Assembly: GCA_037131065.1 (NCBI GenBank)
Contig: JBAXRT010000053.1
Location: forward strand, 1 to 17,893
Reading direction: 5' to 3'
From: JBAXRT01 sp037131065
GTDB lineage: Bacteria; Bacteroidota; Bacteroidia; Bacteroidales; FEN-979
DNA: 17,893 nucleotides
Part shown: one piece after another, positions 5,542-12,890 of the stretch
Position numbering within the stretch: position 1 is the first letter of the stretch
Layout: each line of letters starts with the position of its first letter
Program-made: the position numbers and the translations under genes
The notes under the pieces: model-generated
What the model saw: only the letters and a program-made list of their open reading frames with translations
Database searches by the model: none
What the model was told of the DNA's origin: nothing

Positions 5542-8453
5542 TTTTTCTTTTCATGGCGGTGAGCCTCCCCACCCTCGCCCAGAAGCTTAACATCAAAAAA
5601 TACGAGACCTCCAACGTGAGGCTCGTTTTTATTGACAAGAACACCTCGTACCTCGTGCCTCATACCGTGCGGTCGTTCGAGAATGCCCTGGCGTTTCACA
5701 AGGAGTTCTGGGACTATGACCCAACCAGCGAGACCAACATCCTCTTCAACGATTTCGGCGATGTGGGGAATGGCGGCACGATGGTCATCCCCTGGAACTT
5801 CCTCAACATCGGCGTCTCACCCTTCGACTATACCTTTTCGGTAGTCCCATCCAATGAACGGATGCAGTGGCTGATGAACCACGAGCTTACGCACCAGGTA
5901 ATGTGCGACAAGACCTCGAAGGGCGACAAGATCCTCCAGGGAATTTTCGGAGGAAAGGTAATACCCGACAACCGCGACCCGCTTTCGCTCGTTTACTCCT
6001 ATTTCACCACTCCGAGATGGTACTCGCCACGCTGGTACCACGAGGGGATCGCTGTCTTTATGGAGACCTGGATGTCGGGCGGCGTCGGCCGGGTGATGGG
6101 TGGTTACGACGAGATGGTCTTCCGGGCGATGGTCCGCGACAGCGCTTATTTCTACAATGTGATCGGTCTTGAGACGGAAGGAACTGCAATCGATTTCCAG
6201 GTTGGTGTGAACTCATACCTCTATGGCACCAGGTTCGTTTCCTACCTGGCCTACAAATACGGGATCACGAAGCTGAAGGATTTCTATTCGCGCAACGATA
6301 CCAGCCGCCGATTCTATGCCTCGCAGTTCAAACATGTTTATGGCGTCCGGATCCAGGACGAGTGGAACAACTGGGTGAAGTGGGAGAGGGAGTTCCAGGG
6401 GAAGAACCTGGCAACGGTTCGCCAGAACCCGGTTTCGGTGTACCGGAAACTTGTTGACCACCCCCTCGGATCGGTATCAAGACCATGTTACGACCAGCAA
6501 TCGGGGAAAATGTATATGGCAGTTAATTTCCCCGGGAAGCTGGCCCACATTGCCTCTATCGACCTGGCCACCGGCGAGATGAAAAAGATCGACCCGGTGC
6601 CAAGCCCGGCTCTCTACTACGTGACCAGCGTGGCTTATGACGATTCGGCAAAGATCCTCTATATGTCGACTCACAACAACGACTGGCGGGGATTACGTTC
6701 GGTAAATGTGCTCACGGGAAGGACCAGGGACCTGATCAAATACGACCGGGCAGGAAACCTGGTCTTTAACCGGAAGGACAAGTGTATTTATGGTGTTCAG
6801 TCGATGAGCGGGCGTTCGATCCTTATCCGCATTTTTCCTCCTTATAAAAAATGGGAAGACCTTTATACACTGCCCTTTGGGAAAGACCTGTCGGATTTGG
6901 ATATTTCACCCGACGGACTCTCGATCTCGGCTACCCTCTCCGATGTGCAGGGGAGGCAGAAGCTGGTGATCTTTAACATTGCTGACCTGAAATCCGGGAT
7001 CACCGATTTTAAGGAGATCTTTGAGTTCGAGGATAATCCCGCAGCCAACTTCGTATTCTCCCCCGACGGGAAGTACCTTTACGGGACCTCTTACTACACG
7101 GGCGCTTCCAATGTCTTCCGGATTTCTATCGAAACGCTGAAACCGGAGATCATGACCAACGCTGAGACCGGCTTTTTCCGGCCGCTGCCCATATCCCAGG
7201 ATTCGATGTTTGTGTTCGAATATTCCCGTGAAGGAATGATCCCGGGACTGATGAAGATCGATACTGTTCCCAATGTCAATGCCATTGAGTTCCTGGGGCA
7301 GAAGATCTACCAGAAATACCCGGCGGTGGAAGAGTGGATGTTACCGCCGCCATCGAAGGTCAATATCGATTCTCTGCATGTTAAGGAAAAAAAATATTCC
7401 CCGATCAGGGAGTTGCGTCTTGCAGGCGCCTACCCGATCATCCAGGGGTACAAGGATTACATTGCCGCCGGTTACCGCCTAAACTTCATGGACCCGATGG
7501 GGCTGAACAACCTTACCCTGAAACTCTCCTTCTCGCCCTATCCTCAGCTCGAGTTCAAGCAGACGATCCACTTTTCTCTGGAGTATAACCTCTGGGGCTG
7601 GACCTTCGGGGCCCAGTACAACTATGCCGATTTCTATGACCTCTTCGGCCCGACCAAGTTTAGCAGGGCGGGGTATGCCTTTTCGGTGAAGTACTATAAA
7701 CTTTTCAACCGGATGTCGCCGGGTAAAACCGATTTTTATGTCAAGCTCGCAGCTTACGGCGACATGGAGACCCTGCCGTTTTACCAGAACGTGGCCTCCG
7801 ACTATACGGAGATGTACATAGCCACCATCAACTTTCACAAGAGTTACTTGCGCAAATCACTCGGGTCGATCGAACCCGAACAGGGGTACGACTGGAGCGT
7901 ATATGCCTTTACAAGTTTAGCAAAGAACACTTTTTACCCGCAGCTGATTAACAATTTCGACTTCGGCTTTCTGCTGCCACTGCGCAACAGCTCGCTCTGG
8001 TTCCGGACCTCCGTGGGACAGTCTTTCGGTGAATCGGACAAAACCAACTCCTATTTCTATTTCGGCGGGTTCGGGAATAACTGGATCGATTACCGGACTG
8101 CCCAGCAGTACCGGGAGTTCCAGAGCTTTCCGGGCATGCAGATCGATGAGATCTCGGCACTGAACTACGGAAAGTTAAGCACTGAGGTGAATTTCAAGCC
8201 TATCCGTTTCAAAAAGTTTGGACTTCTGGGCTTTTATTCCACTTACCTCAGGTTCACGGTTTTCGGCCAGGGGTTGTTCACCAACTTCTTCAACGACCAG
8301 GTGAACTACAACTGGTTCTCCTCGGGCGTCCAGGCCGATCTCGAGCTGGTGCTCTTCTCTCTGCTGAAAACGACCCTTTCGGTCGGTTACGCCCGCGCCT
8401 ACCGTGACGGAATGGGGCCGAAAGACCAGTTCATGCTCTCGCTGAAGTTGTAG
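5514..8453 (+). CDS. Secreted gluzincin metallopeptidase / beta-propeller / outer-membrane barrel fusion protein
   Basis: This 979-residue protein starts with a signal peptide ending near LAQ (residues 1-23). Residues of about 30-290 resemble peptidase MA-like gluzincins: HELTH at 123-127 gives two zinc histidines and the catalytic glutamate, and E177 in WYHEGIAVFME fits the third ligand. Residues of about 315-610 carry TolB/PD40-like propeller repeats, including SPDG at 465-468 and 516-519. The rest (about 650-979) alternates aromatic and polar strands and ends in FMLSLKL, as expected for an outer-membrane barrel. The protein probably sits in the outer membrane with peptidase and propeller in the periplasm or at the surface. 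It starts 45 nt after the preceding gene, so it may be read with the sigma operon or from its own promoter. Substrate unknown; the domain order is inferred from sequence reading. Confidence 0.85.
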   Translation: MKNRSLFTAIFLFMAVSLPTLAQKLNIKKYETSNVRLVFIDKNTSYLVPHTVRSFENALAFHKEFWDYDPTSETNILFNDFGDVGNGGTMVIPWNFLNIGVSPFDYTFSVVPSNERMQWLMNHELTHQVMCDKTSKGDKILQGIFGGKVIPDNRDPLSLVYSYFTTPRWYSPRWYHEGIAVFMETWMSGGVGRVMGGYDEMVFRAMVRDSAYFYNVIGLETEGTAIDFQVGVNSYLYGTRFVSYLAYKYGITKLKDFYSRNDTSRRFYASQFKHVYGVRIQDEWNNWVKWEREFQGKNLATVRQNPVSVYRKLVDHPLGSVSRPCYDQQSGKMYMAVNFPGKLAHIASIDLATGEMKKIDPVPSPALYYVTSVAYDDSAKILYMSTHNNDWRGLRSVNVLTGRTRDLIKYDRAGNLVFNRKDKCIYGVQSMSGRSILIRIFPPYKKWEDLYTLPFGKDLSDLDISPDGLSISATLSDVQGRQKLVIFNIADLKSGITDFKEIFEFEDNPAANFVFSPDGKYLYGTSYYTGASNVFRISIETLKPEIMTNAETGFFRPLPISQDSMFVFEYSREGMIPGLMKIDTVPNVNAIEFLGQKIYQKYPAVEEWMLPPPSKVNIDSLHVKEKKYSPIRELRLAGAYPIIQGYKDYIAAGYRLNFMDPMGLNNLTLKLSFSPYPQLEFKQTIHFSLEYNLWGWTFGAQYNYADFYDLFGPTKFSRAGYAFSVKYYKLFNRMSPGKTDFYVKLAAYGDMETLPFYQNVASDYTEMYIATINFHKSYLRKSLGSIEPEQGYDWSVYAFTSLAKNTFYPQLINNFDFGFLLPLRNSSLWFRTSVGQSFGESDKTNSYFYFGGFGNNWIDYRTAQQYREFQSFPGMQIDEISALNYGKLSTEVNFKPIRFKKFGLLGFYSTYLRFTVFGQGLFTNFFNDQVNYNWFSSGVQADLELVLFSLLKTTLSVGYARAYRDGMGPKDQFMLSLKL

Positions 8454-8483
8454 CCGGGGCGGGAAAATTGGGTTTGAGTAACA

Positions 8484-8523
8484 CAGCCCCCATCCCCAAC
8501 CCTTCCCCCACACGGGGGAAGGG
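8484..8523 (+). repeat. Left inverted repeat with hairpin and C-rich (G4-complement) tract
   Basis: The repeat begins CAGCCCCCATCCCC and ends in a perfect hairpin: the stem CCCTTCCCCC (8500-8509) pairs with GGGGGAAGGG (8514-8523) across the loop ACAC, and one further A-T pair extends it. The C-runs at 8487-8509 make the opposite strand a canonical four-run G-quadruplex motif. It starts 30 nt after the stop of the metallopeptidase gene and could also end its transcript, though no T-run follows. Confidence 0.85.
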
Positions 8524-8600
8524 TGGAGGCGGTTGTGGGTTTGGGTATGGAGATAGTGTGGGTGTGAAAAATCGATATCCTTATTTGCACAATTTTGATT

Positions 8601-8993
8601 ATGACAGTTTTAAAAGGCCCTGAGGATTATCCGTTTTATTTCGGGGCCAAGCCGGAAACGCTTCGACTGGCGGCAGAATTGAGAAATACCATGACAGAAG
8701 CGGAGAAGATACTCTGGAAGCATTTAAGAAACCGTCAATTAGCCGGATGCCGTTTTCGCAGGCAACATCCCGTTAATGAATTCATCATCGATTTTTTTTG
8801 TTATGAAGCGATGATAGCAGTAGAAGTGGATGGCGAGGTACATAATGACCTTACCCAGATAGAGTATGACATCGAAAGAACCAGAATCTTGAACCAATTG
8901 GGTATCATGGTAATAAGATTTAGCAATAGAGATGTGGAAAGCAACATAAATGATGTTGTCAAAAAAATAATTGATTTTCTGAAAAACAAATAA
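8601..8993 (+). CDS. DUF559 family endonuclease-like protein (Vsr-like PD-(D/E)XK fold)
   Basis: This is 130 residues from the ATG at 8601; a TTG two codons upstream is a less likely start. DUF559 proteins are small, related to very-short-patch-repair endonucleases and to restriction-type PD-(D/E)XK nucleases. The family signature is complete: TEAEKILWKHLRNRQLAG near the N-terminus, FRRQHPVNEFIIDFFCYEA with the catalytic-type aspartate, AVEVDGEVHN with the ExD pair and histidine, and a C-terminal RTRILNQLGIMVIRFSNRDV. Nothing appears truncated, so it is probably active. The gene, especially its 3' half, is more A/T-rich than its neighbours, as expected of acquired DNA. It lies alone between matching inverted repeats with no methyltransferase or other partner nearby, arguing against a restriction-modification system. 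Its biological role is not established. Confidence 0.92.
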   Translation: MTVLKGPEDYPFYFGAKPETLRLAAELRNTMTEAEKILWKHLRNRQLAGCRFRRQHPVNEFIIDFFCYEAMIAVEVDGEVHNDLTQIEYDIERTRILNQLGIMVIRFSNRDVESNINDVVKKIIDFLKNK

Positions 8994-9016
8994 ACCTGAA
9001 TACAACGTCTTGACCT

Positions 9017-9056
9017 CCCTTCCCCCGTGTGGGGGAAGGGTCAGGGATGGGGGCTG
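9017..9056 (-). repeat. Right inverted repeat with hairpin and G-quadruplex motif
   Basis: This is the inverted copy of 8484-8523 (38/40 identical). The hairpin stem CCCTTCCCCC (9017-9026) pairs with GGGGGAAGGG (9031-9040) across GTGT. The G-runs at 9031-9035, 9038-9040, 9044-9046 and 9049-9053, separated by 2-3 nt, form a canonical G-quadruplex motif on the + strand, and more G-runs follow at 9061 and 9065. It begins 23 nt after the endonuclease stop. Confidence 0.85.
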
Positions 9057-9133
9057 ATGAGGGATGGGAGAGGACATGTTGACTAAAAAGGGAGGAGGCT
9101 GGTAAAGAAGTGATTTCGTAAATATTATTTTAA

Positions 9134-9141
9134 TAACTTTG
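9134..9141 (+). promoter_or_regulatory. Bacteroidota -7 box (TAACTTTG) before the small barrel gene
   Basis: TAACTTTG matches TAnnTTTG exactly and lies 27 nt before the chosen ATG at 9169, a sensible leader length. A weak -33 candidate (TTTC, 9114-9117) lies upstream. It is just outside the DUF559 unit, so the downstream gene keeps its own promoter. Confidence 0.55.
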
Positions 9142-9168
9142 ATCATCTCATCCATTAAATCACACGCC

Positions 9169-9777
9169 ATGAAAAAACATTTACTTTTTTGTCTGCTGCT
9201 CGCCGGAATGATGTTTGTCAATTCCGCCTTTACCCAGGATAAACCTACCGGGAAAAACGAATTCAGGGTCGGTTACGGAATGCTCACGGGCGTCGAGATG
9301 GCGAATACCATCTTCAACATCTGGCCGGCCATCGGTGTTACCGTGATTTCCAAAGACACCATTGCAGATTATTCCCCCTCCTTTTACGGTGCAGGAGGAT
9401 TGGAGTATTCCCGCCATCTGAAACCCTGGATCAGCGTCGGTGTTTCTGCCACAATTAACCCGATTAGCACCTATATCAAGAGCATCAGGGGCTATGAATA
9501 TACCTGGACATATTATGTCCTTTCGGTCATGCCCCGAGTTGATTTTTATTACCTGAATAAGGGGCCTGTATCACTCTACTCCGGAGTCCAGGTGGGAGCT
9601 TCCTTCATCTTCTGGACGGATAAAACAGGAAACACGACATACTATGATTATGGAGTCTCCCCTGCCTTCCATATCAATGCATTTGGTATCCGTATTGGCA
9701 AGGATATCGGCGGATATATGGAGTGGGGATATGGATTCAGAGGCATCTTTAACTTCGGTGTTTCCGCAAAATTCTAA
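9169..9777 (+). CDS. Small outer-membrane beta-barrel protein (hypothetical)
   Basis: I choose the ATG at 9169 over the TTG at 9139 because it opens directly on a signal peptide (MKKHLLFCLLLAGMMFVNSA, cleavage near FTQ) and leaves room for the promoter box at 9134. This gives 202 residues. The mature part is rich in aromatics and glycine, with alternating strands (EFRVGYGMLTG, WISVGVSATINP, YVLSVMPRVDFYY, PVSLYSGVQVGASF) and a terminal FNFGVSAKF ending in phenylalanine, as in small 8-stranded outer-membrane barrels. No enzyme motif is visible. The adenosine-deaminase-family gene follows after 11 nt, so they may be co-transcribed, but a functional link is not evident. The specific family is not recognised. 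Confidence 0.82.
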   Translation: MKKHLLFCLLLAGMMFVNSAFTQDKPTGKNEFRVGYGMLTGVEMANTIFNIWPAIGVTVISKDTIADYSPSFYGAGGLEYSRHLKPWISVGVSATINPISTYIKSIRGYEYTWTYYVLSVMPRVDFYYLNKGPVSLYSGVQVGASFIFWTDKTGNTTYYDYGVSPAFHINAFGIRIGKDIGGYMEWGYGFRGIFNFGVSAKF

Positions 9778-9788
9778 ATTATTTTCCT

Positions 9789-10730
9789 TTGTCACAGACC
9801 TTTCAGAAGGCCCTTGAATCCGGAAATACAGGAGAGATCCGGCGTATCCCAAAGTCCGACCTGCATAACCATTGCCTCATGGGCGGCAGGATCGGGGACA
9901 TTGAAAAGTTCTGCGGCAGGCGGCTTGAGCGGTTTAAATCTGATACCGGCACCATACATGATCTGAACCGGTGGATCGCCAGGGTCTACCGGCCACTTTT
10001 TCTTCAGCATCCCGGGGCTTTTACCATGGCTGTTGAAGCGGCTTTTGTCCAGGCAAAAAGGGATGGGGTAAAACACCTGGAGATGAGCATCGATATCGGG
10101 TATGGTCCTGCTTTCGGGATTGAACCTGGTGTAATTGTCGCTACACTTCAAAATTTACACCGAACCGTTGCCCCTGAGATCGACTACAGGCCGGAACTCG
10201 GGTTTATCCGTGGACAGTCGATGAGAAAACTCCTCGCCAACCTGGAACCCTATCTCGATTTTGGCTACTTTAAATCCATCGATCTCTATGATGATGAGTT
10301 TGCCCAGCCCATCCGCAATTTCCGGGAGATATTCAGATTTGCCAGGAAGATGGGGCTGAAATGCAAGGCCCATGCCGGGGAGTTCGGCGATGCCGATTCG
10401 GTGAGGGAGGCTGTGGAGGAGCTTGAACTGGATGTGGTTCAGCATGGAATTTCCGCTGCCACATCACCGGAGGTGATGCAATGGCTCGCAAGGAACAATA
10501 TCCAGCTGAATGTATGCCCGGCCAGCAACATCAGGTTAAAACGGGTGCGGTCCTATAAAACCCATCCGGTGAGGATCCTCTTTGATCATGGCATCAGGGT
10601 CACGATCAACACCGATGATGTGGTGGCCTTCGGGGCCGGGGTGTCGGAGCAGTTTAAAAGACTCTATACATCGGGTCTTTTTACAGCCGGGGAACTTGAC
10701 CTGATCCGGAATAGCGGATTATCCGGCTGA
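9789..10730 (+). CDS. Adenosine deaminase family protein (amidohydrolase superfamily)
   Basis: This 313-residue protein carries the adenosine/AMP deaminase motifs in order: H26 and H28 in SDLHNHCL (zinc), H195 and E198 in HAGEFGDADS, H219 in VVQHGIS, CPASN, and D276-D277 in INTDDVV. Such cytoplasmic enzymes deaminate adenosine or related aminopurines to the inosine form. No in-frame ATG precedes H26, so the start is most likely the TTG at 9789, which gives a family-like N-terminus (KALESGNTGEIRRIPKSDLHNH). It lies 11 nt after the barrel gene. It ends at IRNSGLSG, where I would expect a further C-terminal helix in homologues, so the tail may be slightly short. The nucleoside-binding-type lipoprotein that follows supports a purine role, but the substrate could be another aminopurine. 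Confidence 0.88.
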   Translation: MSQTFQKALESGNTGEIRRIPKSDLHNHCLMGGRIGDIEKFCGRRLERFKSDTGTIHDLNRWIARVYRPLFLQHPGAFTMAVEAAFVQAKRDGVKHLEMSIDIGYGPAFGIEPGVIVATLQNLHRTVAPEIDYRPELGFIRGQSMRKLLANLEPYLDFGYFKSIDLYDDEFAQPIRNFREIFRFARKMGLKCKAHAGEFGDADSVREAVEELELDVVQHGISAATSPEVMQWLARNNIQLNVCPASNIRLKRVRSYKTHPVRILFDHGIRVTINTDDVVAFGAGVSEQFKRLYTSGLFTAGELDLIRNSGLSG

Positions 10731-10735
10731 TTTTA

Positions 10736-10743
10736 TAACTTTA
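10736..10743 (+). promoter_or_regulatory. Bacteroidota -7-like box before the BMP lipoprotein gene
   Basis: TAACTTTA within TTTTATAACTTTACC fits seven of eight positions of TAnnTTTG and lies 34 nt before the ATG at 10778. The same TTTATAACTTT string occurs before the ECF sigma gene, which may be the shared housekeeping consensus or a shared regulon. Confidence 0.45.
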
Positions 10744-10777
10744 CCATATAATAAACAAGATAAATTCAATCCCTACG

Positions 10778-11812
10778 ATGAAAATGAACCGATTTCTTCT
10801 CACGCTGACTGTATTGTTTCTGGTCATTTGCGGTTTCGTCTCCTGTACAAAGAAAAATGATCCCGTCTATCTGAAGGTGGGGCTGGTATCAGGAACCGGC
10901 ACCTTTGAAGACCATGGCTACAACCAGGATGCCCTGAAAGGCCTGATGGCGGCCTCCTCCTTTGCGCCATTCGAGTGGGAGGCACGCAACAGCTATTCAA
11001 CTGAAGCGATCGACTCCAATATTCAGTACTTCATCAGGAATAATTTTAATGTGATCATTACACTGGGATTCGATGCAGCCGACTATACCCTGGCAGCTGC
11101 CAATGCCAATCCTTCGGTGACTTTCATATTGGTTGATTATTTCTACTCGCAGGTTCCTGCAAATGTTGTATGCAACGTGTTCGATGTCGACCAGGCCTCC
11201 TTCCCATGCGGGTTCCTGGCCGCCTATTGGGCTTTCCACCGCAACCCGCTTAATCCGAAAACAGGATATGTGGCCGGTCCAAATGTCCCCACCATCCAGC
11301 AGTTTGCCGCGAGCTATATAAAAGGAGGTGAATACTTCAACAACAAATACGGGAAGACGGTACTCGTTTCCGGAGTCAACAGCAACAGTTTCGCAGATAC
11401 CGTGCAGGGAGCGCACTTGGCCGACAGCCTGATCCAGCAGGGAGCAGAGGTGATCTTCGCCTTTGCAGGGCTCACCGGGACAGGGGCATTGCACAAGGTC
11501 AAATCCCTTAACAAGTTCGGAATCGGGGTGGATGTTGACCAGTTTTACTCCATTCCGCAGGTAAGCTCAGTACTTCTTACCTCCTGCATGAAACGGCTCG
11601 ACGTGGTTGTGCAGAGCGAGATCATGAAGATCTACAACGGCACATTCCAGGGGGGAGTGGTCATTCACTATAACCTGAAGAACAACGGAGTGGATATCGC
11701 CCCTTACCATGATTACGGGAGCCTGATCCCCGATACGATCAAACAGGCCGTTGCCGACATCAAGACAGGGATCATGAACGGGACCATTCCAACTGGTTGG
11801 CCTCCGAAATAG
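10778..11812 (+). CDS. BMP/PnrA-family substrate-binding lipoprotein
   Basis: This 344-residue protein begins with a lipoprotein signal peptide: a hydrophobic stretch, then FVSC with C23 as the likely lipidated cysteine. The mature part matches the basic membrane protein (BMP) family of periplasmic-binding folds: KVGLVSGTGTFEDHGYNQDALKGL near the start, then ITLGFDAADYTLAAA, FILVDYF, CGFLAAYWAFHRNP with TGYVAGPNVPTIQQFAASYIKG, and FAFAGLTGTGAL followed by GIGVDVDQFY. Characterised members such as PnrA of Treponema bind purine nucleosides for an ABC importer. No permease or ATPase gene is adjacent here, so the transport partner must be elsewhere or the protein has another role. The adenosine-deaminase-family gene upstream supports a nucleoside ligand. 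The RND adaptor gene starts 18 nt downstream. Confidence 0.87.
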   Translation: MKMNRFLLTLTVLFLVICGFVSCTKKNDPVYLKVGLVSGTGTFEDHGYNQDALKGLMAASSFAPFEWEARNSYSTEAIDSNIQYFIRNNFNVIITLGFDAADYTLAAANANPSVTFILVDYFYSQVPANVVCNVFDVDQASFPCGFLAAYWAFHRNPLNPKTGYVAGPNVPTIQQFAASYIKGGEYFNNKYGKTVLVSGVNSNSFADTVQGAHLADSLIQQGAEVIFAFAGLTGTGALHKVKSLNKFGIGVDVDQFYSIPQVSSVLLTSCMKRLDVVVQSEIMKIYNGTFQGGVVIHYNLKNNGVDIAPYHDYGSLIPDTIKQAVADIKTGIMNGTIPTGWPPK

Positions 11813-11830
11813 CTATTCAACTCTATCCAA

Positions 11831-12889
11831 ATGAAAAGAGCAATCATCTTTATCTCCATCTTTCTTGTGATCCTGCTGCTTGTGCTCTTCAAGATCTTTT
11901 CCGACAAGGCCAGGGAGAAACAGTCGGCAGCCGGGGTTAATGCCAACCCCCTGGTCCCCGTGGAGGCAGTGATAGTCCGCGACACGACGGTCGAATTCCG
12001 CTTTGTTACCGTGGGCACGATCCTGGCCAATGAGAGTGTCGCGATCGTGAGCGAGATCAACCGGAAGGTTGTAACCATCCACATGAAGGAGGGCTCGCTG
12101 GTAGAGAAAGACCAGCTGCTGTTCAAGCTCGACGATGCCGATATCGTGGCACGGATCAACAAGCTCACTGTGGAAGAGAAACTGGCTTCGGAGAATGAGG
12201 TCCGCGAAAAGGCGCTGCTGGCCAAGGGGGGCATCAGCCAGGAGCGGTATGATATGGTTTCGAACCGTCTCAATACCCTGCGCGCCGAGATCGCCGTACT
12301 CAGGGTTGATCTATCAAAGACTGAGATCCGCGCTCCTTTCGCAGGGAAGATCGGTCTTCGCAGCGTGAGCGAAGGGGCGCTCGTGAATCCAGGTATCATC
12401 CTCGCAAGCCTGCAGGATATCAGCCGGGTAAAGATCGATTTTGCCATACCCGAACGTTATGCAGGCGACCTGAGGGCAGGAGAGAAGGTTATCTTCACTA
12501 CCGACTATGCGCCCGAGCCATTCACCGCGACGGTGGAGGCTCTGGAACCCTCGATAGACCTGTCGACCCGAACGATCCGTATGCGTGCCATTTGCGAAAA
12601 CCGCGGAGGGAGGCTCGTCCCGGGAGCTTCGGTAAAGGTTGACCTGAAGCTCCGTTCGGCAGAGAAGAGCCTCTTCGTGCCGACATCCGCCCTGATCCCG
12701 TCGGTGAAGGGGTACAGTATTTTTCTCAGCAAATCTGGGAGGGCAGTACGCGTACCGGTGAAGACCGGGCTCAGGAACCGCGAGTCGGTGCAGGTGCTTG
12801 ACGGGATCCTTCCGGGCGATACCCTGGTAGTCACCAACCTGCTCAGGGTCAGAAAGGACTCGCCCCTGAAAATCGTAAAGTTGAAATAA
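11831..12889 (+). CDS. RND efflux system periplasmic adaptor subunit (membrane fusion protein)
   Basis: This 352-residue protein has an N-terminal membrane anchor (about 3-22; no lipobox) and then the MexA/AcrA-type order. It comprises a barrel-sandwich/lipoyl half (INRKVVTIHMKEGSLVEKDQLLFKLDDAD), a short helical hairpin (about 103-160), the second lipoyl half (IRAPFAGKIGLRSVSEGALVNPG), a beta-barrel (KIDFAIPERYAGDLRAGEKV) and a membrane-proximal domain (FVPTSALIP...). It would link the permease to the TolC-like channel. The permease gene starts one nucleotide after its stop, so both are surely co-transcribed. The hairpin is short compared with AcrA, as in many Bacteroidota adaptors. Exported substrates cannot be read from sequence. 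It follows the BMP gene by 18 nt without a visible terminator or promoter. Confidence 0.94.
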   Translation: MKRAIIFISIFLVILLLVLFKIFSDKAREKQSAAGVNANPLVPVEAVIVRDTTVEFRFVTVGTILANESVAIVSEINRKVVTIHMKEGSLVEKDQLLFKLDDADIVARINKLTVEEKLASENEVREKALLAKGGISQERYDMVSNRLNTLRAEIAVLRVDLSKTEIRAPFAGKIGLRSVSEGALVNPGIILASLQDISRVKIDFAIPERYAGDLRAGEKVIFTTDYAPEPFTATVEALEPSIDLSTRTIRMRAICENRGGRLVPGASVKVDLKLRSAEKSLFVPTSALIPSVKGYSIFLSKSGRAVRVPVKTGLRNRESVQVLDGILPGDTLVVTNLLRVRKDSPLKIVKLK

Positions 12890-12890
12890 G

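Larger units (their letters stand above)
8484..9056. mobile_element. Putative DUF559-nuclease unit bounded by 40-bp structured inverted repeats
   Basis: The 573-bp unit has 40-bp ends (8484-8523 and the reverse complement of 9017-9056) identical at 38 of 40 positions, differing only at two adjacent bases. Identity stops abruptly inside both repeats and just outside the terminal CAG/CTG. The only gene inside is the DUF559 endonuclease, 77 bp from the left repeat and 23 bp from the right. It sits between two outer-membrane protein genes that it does not interrupt. No clear target-site duplication was found; short TGAG strings occur near both ends but are not abutting. Calling it mobile is inference; the inverted repeats are seen directly. 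Confidence 0.5.

Noticed and set aside
8595..8600. TTG at 8595 as the start of the DUF559 protein
   Set aside because: An ATG two codons later gives a family-like N-terminus and is preferred.
8601..8993. DUF559 gene as part of a restriction-modification or canonical Vsr repair locus
   Set aside because: No DNA methyltransferase or repair gene is adjacent; both neighbours are outer-membrane protein genes.
8475..9061. TGAG strings near both ends of the DUF559 unit as a target-site duplication
   Set aside because: They are 4 nt long and do not abut the repeat ends at equal distances, so they are not convincing.
8739..9221. A 160-codon minus-strand frame covering the DUF559 gene
   Set aside because: It is antisense to a protein with a full family signature and runs through the right repeat; no recognisable domain.
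11713..12447. A 244-codon open frame on the minus strand across the BMP/adaptor junction, and similar antisense frames elsewhere (for example 12314-12979 and 15296-15886)
   Set aside because: They lie opposite well-supported genes, lack family motifs or signal peptides, and have compositions typical of antisense shadows.
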